Shown here one piece after another: positions 36,588 through 44,934 of a stretch of DNA of 64,000 nucleotides. The notes beneath the pieces are model-generated. The model was not told the DNA's origin and did not search any database. It saw only the letters and a list, made by a program, of their open reading frames with translations. Location of the stretch: assembly GCF_014696135.1 (NCBI RefSeq), contig NZ_JACJPP010000004.1, positions 62,001 through 126,000 on the forward strand, read 5' to 3'. The position numbers were made by a program, and so were the translations under genes. Every line of letters starts with the position of its first letter. Position 1 is the first letter of the stretch. The DNA is from Nodosilinea sp. FACHB-141. Its GTDB lineage: Bacteria > Cyanobacteriota > Cyanobacteriia > Phormidesmidales > Phormidesmidaceae.

Positions 36588-37022
36588 CTCAACAGACGTT
36601 CCTTCAACACAATCAGACAGTGAACACGGCCTACCGCTTTTCGGATCTGTGCTCTCAGCCGCATAGCAGTGAGAAGATCCGCATGGGAGCTAAGGCCCAC
36701 AGAATAGATGCATTCTGCGAACCACATACAAAGTTGCAAGTTTCTAACGGCGGCTACCTCAACCGAGAAATACCTTTAGAAACCCACACCGATCTGCCTA
36801 AACATTTTTGAGATTAAGGGCAGAGGAATTTGCGTGTAAATAGAACAAGTTGATTCCATCAATTCTGAGGCAAGCAATCTGTATCAGGCGATACACAACA
36901 CCACACAAGGCTGCTACATCCCTTATGTAATCCTTAAAACACGGGGTTAATTAACTGCAAATTAATTTGTTTGTTAAAGACGTTTTAAGGAACATTGCAG
37001 TCAAAAAAGGTGCTGGTGTCTT
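36588..37022. other. Promoter region of amt
   Basis: A 435-base AT-richer stretch between amt (minus) and the end of purE. It holds the NtcA-type box at 36881-36894 and probably a long amt leader of roughly 250 bases. No gene is seen. Confidence 0.5.
36881..36894 (-). promoter_or_regulatory. NtcA-type binding site upstream of amt
   Basis: GTA-TCAGGCGA-TAC, an exact GTA-N8-TAC match to the consensus for the cyanobacterial nitrogen regulator NtcA. It lies about 294 bases upstream of the amt start. A -10 hexamer at the usual 20-24 bases downstream on the minus strand is imperfect (region of GATGGAAT), so the promoter position is tentative. NtcA control of amt genes is well established. Confidence 0.65.
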
Positions 37023-37568
37023 CTAAACTTGATTCGCTAAGTAGCTTTGGGGTCCAAGCTGATCGAGTTTTTGCTGTTTGGCGAGCACTGAAGCTTCAAG
37101 AGCGCGGCGATATTGGGCGACCTGGTCGAGTAGGGTAGGGCGATCGGTAGCCAAAATCTGCACCGCCAGCAGCCCAGCATTCATGGCATTGCCAATGGCA
37201 ACTGTGGCTACCGGAATGCCTGCTGGCATTTGCACAATGGAGTAGAGCGAATCGAGCCCTTGCATAGTGCGGCTGACTACGGGGACGCCGATTACTGGTA
37301 GTGGGGTGAGGGCAGCGACCATGCCGGGCAGGTGAGCGGCCCCTCCAGCTCCGGCAATGATCACCTTGAGGCCGCGATCGCGGGCAGTTTGAGCATAGGT
37401 AACCATGCGCTCGGGGGTACGGTGGGCCGACACAATGGCCACTTCGTGAGCGACCCCAAACTCGGTACAGATCTCAATGGCGGCAGCCATGGTGGGCAGG
37501 TCTGAATCGCTGCCCATAATGATGCCAATTTCAGGGCTGTTGTCAGAGCCAATCTCAGAGTTAGTCAT
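37023..37568 (-). CDS. purE: N5-carboxyaminoimidazole ribonucleotide mutase
   Basis: A 181-residue enzyme of purine synthesis that moves the carboxyl group from N5-CAIR to CAIR. It shows the PurE signatures [23 protein letters not shown] and [12 protein letters not shown], and [20 protein letters not shown]. Length fits class I PurE. I chose the ATG at 37568, which places MGSDSD at the normal distance from the start; an ATG at 37604 would add twelve residues. It diverges from chlM. purK is not adjacent. Confidence 0.93.
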   Translation of the reverse strand: MTNSEIGSDNSPEIGIIMGSDSDLPTMAAAIEICTEFGVAHEVAIVSAHRTPERMVTYAQTARDRGLKVIIAGAGGAAHLPGMVAALTPLPVIGVPVVSRTMQGLDSLYSIVQMPAGIPVATVAIGNAMNAGLLAVQILATDRPTLLDQVAQYRRALEASVLAKQQKLDQLGPQSYLANQV

Positions 37569-37731
37569 CGCCTTCGCTGCCGTCGAAAAGTGCCTACCCA
37601 TCATGCCACTGGCAGGTTTCAGGCGATGGCCCCAGAAGCCTGGGGGAAGGTTGAGTTTCGTTGCGGGCCGTTTTGGCGCAGCAAAACATCATAGAATTTT
37701 ACAGAAATTAGCAAACCCTGAAGCCCTCCCT

Positions 37732-38421
37732 ATGACTGCCACTGACGACAAAACCGTAGTTCGCGAATACTTCAATGCCACTGGCTTTGACCGCTGGCAG
37801 CGCATCTACGGCGATGGCGAAGTCAATAAAGTTCAGCTCGACATTCGCAAGGGTCATCAGCAGACCGTAGACACGCTGATGGGCTGGCTAGAGGCCGATG
37901 GCAATCTGGCTGGGCTCAGCTGCTGCGATGCGGGCTGCGGCGTAGGCAGTCTAACGATTCCCCTGGCTCAGGCAGGTGCGCAGGTCTATGCCAGCGACAT
38001 CTCCGCCAAAATGGTCGAGGAGGCCCGCCAAAGAGCGGAGGTAGCTTTAGAGGGCAAAAATTTGCCTACCTTTGAGGTCAAAGACCTGGAGGAGTTGGCC
38101 GGTCGCTACCACACAGTGATTTGCTTAGACGTGCTGATTCACTATCCTCAGGACAAAGTGCAGGGCATGATCAGCCATCTCGGTTCGCTAGCCGAGTCGC
38201 GCCTGATTATGAGCTTTGCGCCCAAGACGCTGTTCTATAGCGCGCTGAAGAAGGTGGGCGAATTCTTCCCGGGGCCGAGCAAAACCACTCGTGCATATCT
38301 GCACCGGGAGGCCGACATTGTGAAGGCGCTGGAGGCCGAAGGCTGGCGCATCGAGCGGCGCACCTTGACCAAGACCCAGTTTTACTTCTCGCGCATGCTA
38401 GAAGCCGTCAAAGACCAGTAG
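37732..38421 (+). CDS. chlM: Magnesium-protoporphyrin IX methyltransferase
   Basis: A 229-residue SAM-dependent enzyme that methylates the 13-propionate of Mg-protoporphyrin IX in chlorophyll synthesis. The N-terminal VREYFNATGFDRWQRIYGDG is typical of ChlM/BchM. SAM motif I is CCDAGCGVGSLTIPLAQ, and YASDISAKMVEEAR follows. The C-terminal TKTQFYFSRMLEA is also typical. The frame is open further upstream, but the ATG at 37732 is the one that begins the family-conserved region. It diverges from purE; the short space between holds both promoters. Confidence 0.93.
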   Translation: MTATDDKTVVREYFNATGFDRWQRIYGDGEVNKVQLDIRKGHQQTVDTLMGWLEADGNLAGLSCCDAGCGVGSLTIPLAQAGAQVYASDISAKMVEEARQRAEVALEGKNLPTFEVKDLEELAGRYHTVICLDVLIHYPQDKVQGMISHLGSLAESRLIMSFAPKTLFYSALKKVGEFFPGPSKTTRAYLHREADIVKALEAEGWRIERRTLTKTQFYFSRMLEAVKDQ

Positions 38422-38448
38422 GCCGCTATAGGCAGGAACGAGACAGCC

Positions 38449-38873
38449 ATGACTCTAGAGCGGCTATGGATCGCGATCGCAGCGGTGCTGGGCGGCACCG
38501 CCGTAGCCGCAGGAGCCTTTGCCACCCACGCCCTTAAACCTCAGCTCAGCGATCGACTGCTGGCGGTGTTTGAGACCGCAGCCCGCTATCAGATGTACCA
38601 CGCCCTGGCTCTGCTGCTGCTGGTCCTAGTGCGGCACCAAGGGCTAGCGGCCCCAGGATGGCTTGCCGTCTCAGGGTGGGCCTTGATCGCCGGTACGGTC
38701 GTATTTTCGGGCAGCCTCTATGTCTTGGCACTGACGGGTCAAACTATGCTAGGGGCCTGGCACTGACGGGTCAAACTATGCTAGGGGCCGTGGCCCCGAT
38801 TGGCGGCGCAGCTTTGATGGTGGGCTGGGCCTGTCTGGCCATAGCCGGGCTGCGGGGGGCTGGAGAGAGTTAG
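38449..38873 (+). pseudogene. DUF423 membrane protein gene frameshifted by a 32-bp tandem duplication
   Basis: The frame starting MTLERLWIAIAAVLGGTAVA is a typical DUF423 small membrane protein and runs to about residue 102 (VLALTGQTMLGA), then stops at 38766. A 32-base segment (38726-38757) is repeated exactly and in tandem (38758-38789). Because 32 is not a multiple of three, the frame shifts. With one copy removed, the gene reads on in frame (LGAVAPIGGAALMVGWACLA...) to the stop at 38873, giving 130 residues, a normal length with the conserved PIGG motif. Three or four helices would be restored. Recent slipped-strand duplication or an assembly error are both possible. Confidence 0.85.
38726..38789. 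repeat. Exact 32-bp tandem duplication
   Basis: Two identical 32-base copies abut (38726-38757 and 38758-38789), each beginning TGGCACTGACGGG and ending CTAGGGGCC. The duplication lies inside the DUF423 coding region and causes its frameshift. Confidence 0.97.
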
Positions 38874-39005
38874 GGAGTCAGAGGGTAGCGGAATTGGGTG
38901 ACTCGCTGACCATATTTTTCTCTCTGGAGCGCTATCTCTATCCAGAGTCCACCTACTCAGCCCAGGCGGGCAGGCTATGATAACCCTGTGTCACGCCGGG
39001 CCGCT

Positions 39006-39233
39006 ATGTTTGAATACCTATCGCCGCGATCGCTGGCTACGCTCCAGGAGATTATCGAGTACCTGGAACTCCAGCAGGCCGCCCAAGATTTCCGCCTGGA
39101 GGTTGAGCACCGGGCCAACCTGGAAGCTTACTATCAGTGGTATGACCAAGTAGCCGCCGAAAACCGCCGCGATCTGGAGCAGATGCGGACAGAGACAAAC
39201 CTTTTGACCTGGTTCAGCCGTCGCTCTATCTAA
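39006..39233 (+). CDS. Small helical protein of unknown function
   Basis: A 75-residue protein starting MFEYLSPRSLATLQEIIEYL and continuing as one long charged helix (about residues 15-65), ending LLTWFSRRSI. No signal or membrane segment. The GTG at 38988 would add six residues; neither start has a strong ribosome binding site. Family not recognised. Confidence 0.6.
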   Translation: MFEYLSPRSLATLQEIIEYLELQQAAQDFRLEVEHRANLEAYYQWYDQVAAENRRDLEQMRTETNLLTWFSRRSI

Positions 39234-39285
39234 GAGAGCAACAGAGCCTAACCCAATCAACTTTTTGAGCGATTCGCGCCCAGGA

Positions 39286-39522
39286 TTAGAGCAGTTCTAA
39301 CTCATCTTGCTTGAGGTGAGCGCGCATGGGCCGCTTAGCCCCCTCGACCTCAAACTCCACCTGAACCGGAAAGTTAGGGCTGATGGGGCGACCCTTGTAG
39401 TCGGTGAGAATAGTCACAACGACTCCCTCTAAACCTTTAGCATCGAAGGCTTCGTTGCGGTGCAGCGGGTGGTGATAAAAAATAACCGATTCTTTGATTC
39501 GGACGCGTTCGCCAACATTCAT
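39286..39522 (-). CDS. ftrV: Ferredoxin-thioredoxin reductase, variable chain
   Basis: A 78-residue SH3-like beta-barrel protein, the structural alpha (variable) subunit of the FTR heterodimer. FTR passes electrons from photosystem I-reduced ferredoxin to thioredoxin, for light control of enzymes. The sequence MNVGERVRIKESVIFYHHPL, FDAKGLEGVV, GRPISPNFPVQVEF and AHLKQDELELL follows the family closely. I start at the ATG at 39522; an in-frame GTG lies nine bases upstream. The catalytic 4Fe-4S subunit gene ftrC is not in the window. Confidence 0.9.
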   Translation of the reverse strand: MNVGERVRIKESVIFYHHPLHRNEAFDAKGLEGVVVTILTDYKGRPISPNFPVQVEFEVEGAKRPMRAHLKQDELELL

Positions 39523-39639
39523 AGCACACACTCGCTCTTACTCAATCCTCCCTAGCGCCTGGTGACCAGGTGGGAACTTGCTTTTTTGTAGCCCTATTAT
39601 CTTTGCACAGGATGGGCGCTTACACGTGGCTGCTGCCGA

Positions 39640-40077
39640 TCAGGTCGAGCTATTCCCTGACTGGGGGCCGTAGGGCTGCATGAGTTCATCCAGACGCTGG
39701 GCTATAGCAGCCATTTCGGGGTCACGGCGGGCGACTGATTGAGTGCGGTCCTGAAACGCCTGGCCAATTTCGGTGTCATAGAGCAGGTGACGGGCCTGGT
39801 TGAGCAATTCGGGGGCGCGATCTAGGGGCTGGGGCTGCTTTGACATCAACACCTCGTCGATTTGCACAATCAGTTGAGAGATAGGCCGCAGCCAGCTAAA
39901 TTGCTCGTGGTTGAGCACCAGACGCAGGTAGTCGCCCTTGTTGGCGATCGCACCGTGGTTGGCCTCGTAGCGGTCTTTCTCAGCATCCATCAAAATTTTG
40001 TGGGCCTTCAGCAGCAGGGGTCGAAACTGGCGCAGGGATTCAAAGGCCGGATCAGAAGCAGGATTACCAACAGTCAT
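39640..40077 (-). CDS. Conserved-looking helical protein, unknown function
   Basis: A 145-residue soluble, mainly helical protein. I chose the ATG at 40077 (MTVGNPASDPAFESLRQF); the frame is open further upstream, but those residues look like noncoding sequence and overlap the promoter region of the next gene. It contains KAHKILMDAEKDRYEANHG, FSWLRPISQLIVQIDEVL and a Pro/Gln-rich end. Family not recognised. Confidence 0.65.
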   Translation of the reverse strand: MTVGNPASDPAFESLRQFRPLLLKAHKILMDAEKDRYEANHGAIANKGDYLRLVLNHEQFSWLRPISQLIVQIDEVLMSKQPQPLDRAPELLNQARHLLYDTEIGQAFQDRTQSVARRDPEMAAIAQRLDELMQPYGPQSGNSST

Positions 40078-40222
40078 GTAACTCTCGCGCAGGCGTGCAG
40101 TACTCCCTTCACCATTCCACGAATAGAGAGCGATTTCAAGCCGCCCGGTGCTGAGGGGCGATCGCCCCCATGGGGTGACTGGGTTTGGTGTCACAATAGC
40201 CCTACGTTCCTTTTATCTGGTC

Positions 40223-40930
40223 ATGGACTTTACCACCGTTCGCCCTGGGCAGCTTTCCATCATTGCTAACGATTTCGATGCCCGGCCGATGAGTTTTGTG
40301 CAAGATGGCGATCGCCAGGGCTACGAACCGGCTGTGGCGCGGGCGGTGAGCGAGGCCCTGGGGTTGGTGCCGGTGTGGTTTGACTGCCCACCCGAAGAGT
40401 TTTACCCCACCCTTAGCACTGGCGATTACGACGTGGTGTGGTTTAGCCAGGCTATTACCCAAGATCGCCGCGCCTGGGCCGACTTTACCCGCCCCTACGG
40501 TCGCTTTGACGAGGCCGTGCTAGTGCGCGAAGACAGCCCTATCCAGACGATGGAAGACCTATCGGGCAAGCGGCTCGGCTCCCTGGCGGGCAGCAGCCCA
40601 CTCATTCTCACTGAAGCTTTGCCTGACCTAGAATGGGTGCCGTTCGAAGGGGCCGACCACACCCGACCTACCTTGCTGACGGCCCTGGGCCAGGGCGCGA
40701 TCGATGCCCTGGTGGGCGATGCCCTGCTGCTACTTACCGCCGAGGCCGACACTACTAGTCTGCGAGTAGCTTTTCAAATTCCCACCCAACACCCCTTTGG
40801 CGTTGGGGTGTTGCCAGGCAACCGGGAACTGCTGGAGGCCCTCAATCAGGCGATCAATCAGCTAATTATGAACGGCACCCTGGCTAAGCTGTGGGCCCAG
40901 TGGATTCCTTACAAGCCGTTTCCGTTTTAG
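40223..40930 (+). CDS. Solute-binding-like protein (SBP family 3) without signal peptide
   Basis: A 235-residue protein with the two-lobed periplasmic binding-protein fold: FVQDGDRQGYEPAVARAVSEAL, the WFDCPPEEFYPTLSTGDYDVVW lobe, DLSGKRLGSLAGSSP at the hinge, and ALVGDALLLL. The likely ligands of family 3 are polar amino acids. The ATG at 40223 begins near the mature part of such proteins (MDFTTVRPGQLSII), and no Sec, Tat or lipoprotein signal is visible even in the longer frame from 40148, so it may be cytoplasmic or mis-started. No transporter partner is adjacent. Its 3' end overlaps the convergent GGDEF-EAL gene by 47 bases. Confidence 0.75.
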   Translation: MDFTTVRPGQLSIIANDFDARPMSFVQDGDRQGYEPAVARAVSEALGLVPVWFDCPPEEFYPTLSTGDYDVVWFSQAITQDRRAWADFTRPYGRFDEAVLVREDSPIQTMEDLSGKRLGSLAGSSPLILTEALPDLEWVPFEGADHTRPTLLTALGQGAIDALVGDALLLLTAEADTTSLRVAFQIPTQHPFGVGVLPGNRELLEALNQAINQLIMNGTLAKLWAQWIPYKPFPF

Positions 40931-43900
40931 CAGGGTCGAGGTTGGGAGCGGGCAGTTGGGCAATGAATGCCGTTGCATCCTTCACTGAGAGGGGCGAAGA
41001 GAAGTAATAGCCCTGCCCTCCCTGACACTGGTGGGCCTGAAGGTAAGCCGCCTGCTCGGCGGTTTCAATGCCCTCGGCCACCACCGTCAAATTGAGGTTG
41101 GTGGCCAAGCTGATGATGGCTTTGACAATTTCGTAGTCGTCCGTGCTGGGGTCAGAGCGATGCAGGTGGGTAATAAACGACTTGTCAATTTTGAGCACGT
41201 CGATGGGAAATCGATGCAGGTAGCTGAGGGATGAGTAGCCGGTACCAAAGTCATCCATACAGATCTGGATGCGGCGCTGGCGCAGCTGTTTGAGCAGATC
41301 GATGGCCATCTGAGCATTTTGAATCAGCACGCTTTCAGTGATTTCAACCTTCAGGTGCTGTCCCTGCAGGTGATTGCGGCTCAGGGCAGCGTCTATTTGC
41401 TGAATCAGGTCAGGGCGCACAAATTGCTTACCGGAGAGATTGACGCTGACGGTGAGAGGTTGACTGTGGGGCAGCTCTCGATGCCAATAGCTCAGCTGAC
41501 GGCAGGCCTCGTTTAGGGTCCACAGGTCGAGGGCAGTAATTAATCCAGTGTTTTCGGCAACGGGGATAAAGTCGAGGGGAGGCACCAGCCCCCGGCGGGG
41601 ATGCTGCCACCGCACCAAAGCCTCAAATCCCTGCACCGTGCCGGTGGCCAAATTGACGATGGGCTGATAGTAAAGCCGCAGTTCACCCCGCTCTAGGGCT
41701 CGGCGCAGGTCGTTCTCAAGCTCCATCTGCTGCATCACCAGGGTGTGCATGGGAGCGTCAAAAATAGCGTATTCGCGGTTGCTGCCCTTGGCTTTATACA
41801 TGGCGATATCGGCATCGCGCAGCATTTGGTTGGGGTCGGTGTAGGTGGTGGCGCTGAGGGCGATACCAATGCTGGCGTGGACAAAGACCTCATGCCCCTG
41901 GAGCAGCACCGGGCTTTCGAGAATGGCATGAATGCGCTGGGCCATGGTGACGGCAACAGCGGCATCGCTGATATTAGACAGCAGCACCACAAATTCGTCG
42001 CCCCCCAAACGGGCGGCCACATCTGCTGGGCGCAGGCAGGTTTGCAGTCGTTGGGCCACCACCTGAAGCAGTTGATCGCCCATGGCGTGACCCAGACTGT
42101 CGTTGATCACTTTGAAGCGATCGAGGTCGAGAAACAGCAGGGCAAACTGGCGATTCGCGCAGCGTTCTGGAACCGACTCGAAACAAGTATCCGTCCCGGA
42201 ATCGCAGCAGAGGTCGGGCGCGCCATCAAAGGTAGCGCCCACTGAAGAACAATGGTTGGTGCAGTGGTGGTGCAGGTGCTCAAGCGCCTGAGCCAGCCGT
42301 TCTAGGAACAGCGTCCGGTTGGGCAGCCCGGTGAGGCGATCGTGGGAGGCATCGTAGCGCAGCTGGGCCTCCAGGCGCTTGCGCTCGGTCAACTCGATCT
42401 GGGCCTGGGCATAGAGCTCGGCCTGGTGAATGGCGATCGCCAAATGGTCGGCCAACCGCTTAATGAGTTTGATTTCGGCCTCGCTCCAGCAGCGGGGGCC
42501 AGGGCATTGATGGACACTCAAGATGCCTTTGACCTCGCCCCGGTAGCGAATGGAGACTGCCAGAATCGCCCCGATATTCAGCTCTTGAGCCAGGGCCAGG
42601 TTGGGCAGCAGCATCGGGTCAGCCCTGACATCGTCTACGACCACCGGCAGCTCCTCAGCCAACACCCGCTGGGCATGGGGGTTGCCCTCAATGGGAACTA
42701 CCTGCCCCTGTAAACTATCGAAACCGGGCATGCTGGCCGTGTTGGTGTGCACCAACACCTGGTCGGTCGCCTGACAGAGAATCACCAGGCCGCGACTGGC
42801 GGCGAAGGTGTGTAGCATTTCAGTCGCCGCCCGCTGGAGCAGCGTCTCCAGCTCCAGACTGTCGCTAATGGCGCTGATGATGTTGTTGAGCAACTTTTCC
42901 TGCTGGGCCAGGGCGCTGGTCTGAGCCAGCAGCTGGCTCTGCTGGAGGGCGATCGCCACTTGATCAGCCAGCTGAGATAACAGGGCGCGCTCCTTGGGCT
43001 GCCACTGCCGCGGGCCGCGGCAGTGGTGAGCGCACAGCAATCCCCAGAGATGGCTGCCACAGTTGATCGGCACAACCAGATTGGCCTGCACCTGAAAGCG
43101 CTTCAGCAACGCGCGGTAGCAGGGGTCGATGGTGGCCTCAGCCAAATTGTCGATATGGTGGGTGCGGCCTCGACGGTAGCGGTGGGCCAAGCCTGGCTTG
43201 GTTAAGAAACAGGTGTCTTCTACGGTGAGGCCAAGGGTTGCATCCCAAGGGGGCAGCACCGCTTCAACCGCCATAGTGCCGCTGAGGTCGGGATTAAAGC
43301 GGTAGATGAGCACTCGGTCGGTCTGCAAAAACTGCCGCACCTCGGTAACGGTGGTCTGCAAGATCTGCTCGACATCTAGAGATTGGTGAATGTGTTGGGT
43401 AATGGTGCGAATCAGATGCTCTTCTTCGGCCTGGCGGCGCAGCGCCTCCTGGGCCTTGGCAAGGGGAGTGATATCGGTGGCCACTGACCCCAAAATGGGG
43501 GTGCCATCGGCCTCCAGGCTCACGGGGAACAGTACCGAGCTAAACACCCGCTGCTCCCCCTGAAGATGCAGCGTATCTTCTACGGTTAGGGAGGTCTGGG
43601 TGGTGACGATGTGCTGCACCCGCTCCATAAAAACGCTCAACACCGAAGGCGGCAGCAGATCGGCAAAGGAACGCCCCACCACATCCTCAGGATGCAAGCC
43701 AAACTGGGCAGCGGTGGCCTGATTGACTCGCCGATAGCGTCCAGTGGCATCAAAGATGCTGACCAGAGCCGGAGAGTTGTCGATAAACGCCTGCATCTGC
43801 TGGTTAGCGCTGACTAGGGCCTGCTCAGTATGTTTGCGATCGCTGATATCGAGCACAACAATATCCCAAGCAATGTCGCCGTTGGCAAAGCTTTCTGGGC

Positions 43901-44672
43901 AACCCATGCCCTGGAGCCAGGTCTGCCGCCCCGAGGGAGTGAGCAGCCGCCATTCGCAGAACCAGGGAGTGAGGGTAGCGCCAGAACGCTGGAGCAGCTC
44001 CTGCACAGTGCTGCGATCGTCGGGATGAATAGACAGCCAGAGCCGCTGGGGCTGGCCGCGCAGCTGCTCGAGCTCTAGCTCCCACATGTCGACACAGCCG
44101 GGGCTGACGTAGGTGATGTCGTCGGCCCCGGAGGGGTGCTGCACGTAGCGCAACACAACCCCCGGCAGGTTAGCCAGCACCGGCTGTAGGCGGCGTTGCA
44201 AGCGCTGGTCAGCCTGGCGCTGATGGGTCACGTCTGGCCCAATGCTGGTGAACCGCTGCACCAGGCCGCGGGCGCTGGTCAAAACGGTGGTGTTCCAAGC
44301 GATCAGGCGGCGATCGCCGCTGCGGGTGAGAATTTCAGTCTCATGGCGAACAGCCCCTTGGCTCTGGCCCACGGCGGCTCGTAATAGCTCACTCAGCGCC
44401 TGGCGATCGCCAGCGGGGATAAACAGCTCAAACCAGTTGCCACCCACAACTTCGTGGCGTTGCCAGCCGGTGAGATTGAGCAGGTAATCGTTACAAAGCA
44501 AAATTTGGCCACTGGCATCGACCACTAGCCCCGCCATGGCCATCGCTTCGATCACCGCCCAAAAATGCTGCTCCGACATCTGTAAATCGCCGGTTTGGTC
44601 ATCGCCTGTCCGGGCATTGGGAGCACCCACTACAGGATCGGAATCAGGCAAAGAAGTCCAATCATCGGTCAT
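40884..44672 (-). CDS. PAS-GAF-GGDEF-EAL c-di-GMP signalling protein with putative bilin-binding GAF
   Basis: A 1262-residue cytoplasmic sensor. In order: PAS (about 35-150), PAS (165-280), PAS (290-405), GAF1 (425-575), GAF2 (600-750), GGDEF (770-935) and EAL (985-1240). GAF1 has a DTCF motif (D486-T-C488-F) and a second cysteine in DPCYRALLKRF (Cys518), both at positions used by DXCF-type cyanobacteriochromes for bilin attachment. The GGDEF signature is intact (890-894) after an unusual Cys-rich insertion (about 800-842). The EAL motif is intact (E1017-A-L). Both diguanylate cyclase and phosphodiesterase activity are therefore possible; light control is inference. No membrane helix. Confidence 0.88.
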   Translation of the reverse strand: MTDDWTSLPDSDPVVGAPNARTGDDQTGDLQMSEQHFWAVIEAMAMAGLVVDASGQILLCNDYLLNLTGWQRHEVVGGNWFELFIPAGDRQALSELLRAAVGQSQGAVRHETEILTRSGDRRLIAWNTTVLTSARGLVQRFTSIGPDVTHQRQADQRLQRRLQPVLANLPGVVLRYVQHPSGADDITYVSPGCVDMWELELEQLRGQPQRLWLSIHPDDRSTVQELLQRSGATLTPWFCEWRLLTPSGRQTWLQGMGCPESFANGDIAWDIVVLDISDRKHTEQALVSANQQMQAFIDNSPALVSIFDATGRYRRVNQATAAQFGLHPEDVVGRSFADLLPPSVLSVFMERVQHIVTTQTSLTVEDTLHLQGEQRVFSSVLFPVSLEADGTPILGSVATDITPLAKAQEALRRQAEEEHLIRTITQHIHQSLDVEQILQTTVTEVRQFLQTDRVLIYRFNPDLSGTMAVEAVLPPWDATLGLTVEDTCFLTKPGLAHRYRRGRTHHIDNLAEATIDPCYRALLKRFQVQANLVVPINCGSHLWGLLCAHHCRGPRQWQPKERALLSQLADQVAIALQQSQLLAQTSALAQQEKLLNNIISAISDSLELETLLQRAATEMLHTFAASRGLVILCQATDQVLVHTNTASMPGFDSLQGQVVPIEGNPHAQRVLAEELPVVVDDVRADPMLLPNLALAQELNIGAILAVSIRYRGEVKGILSVHQCPGPRCWSEAEIKLIKRLADHLAIAIHQAELYAQAQIELTERKRLEAQLRYDASHDRLTGLPNRTLFLERLAQALEHLHHHCTNHCSSVGATFDGAPDLCCDSGTDTCFESVPERCANRQFALLFLDLDRFKVINDSLGHAMGDQLLQVVAQRLQTCLRPADVAARLGGDEFVVLLSNISDAAVAVTMAQRIHAILESPVLLQGHEVFVHASIGIALSATTYTDPNQMLRDADIAMYKAKGSNREYAIFDAPMHTLVMQQMELENDLRRALERGELRLYYQPIVNLATGTVQGFEALVRWQHPRRGLVPPLDFIPVAENTGLITALDLWTLNEACRQLSYWHRELPHSQPLTVSVNLSGKQFVRPDLIQQIDAALSRNHLQGQHLKVEITESVLIQNAQMAIDLLKQLRQRRIQICMDDFGTGYSSLSYLHRFPIDVLKIDKSFITHLHRSDPSTDDYEIVKAIISLATNLNLTVVAEGIETAEQAAYLQAHQCQGGQGYYFSSPLSVKDATAFIAQLPAPNLDPAKTETACKESTGPTA

Positions 44673-44875
44673 ACAAGACGTTTCTAGGGGCGAGGCAGCC
44701 TGTGGGGGCTACACAAACCAGAGGCATTCCCAACTCATTCTTCCCACCCCGCAACCGTATACGGGGTGACCGTTCATAGGTCTTAATGTGTTCTATGGTA
44801 ATTACCCCCAGGTAACTCTGGTAGCTGCAGGGCTAGGCACCCACCAGCATAGCGAAGCCCTCAGCGCGATCGCAC

Positions 44876-44892
44876 CGAGGGCTATAGCCTCG
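44876..44892. repeat. Hairpin between GGDEF-EAL and GH24 genes
   Basis: CGAGG-GCTATAG-CCTCG. It lies about 43 bases past the GH24 stop on the minus strand. No T-run follows, so termination is uncertain. Confidence 0.35.
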
Positions 44893-44934
44893 CCGTCTTT
44901 ATACATAAGTTGGAGCAGGCCGCCCATAAACAGG

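Noticed and set aside
41745..42245. 166-codon open frame antisense to the GGDEF domain
   Set aside because: Shadow of the GGDEF coding frame; no independent start signal.
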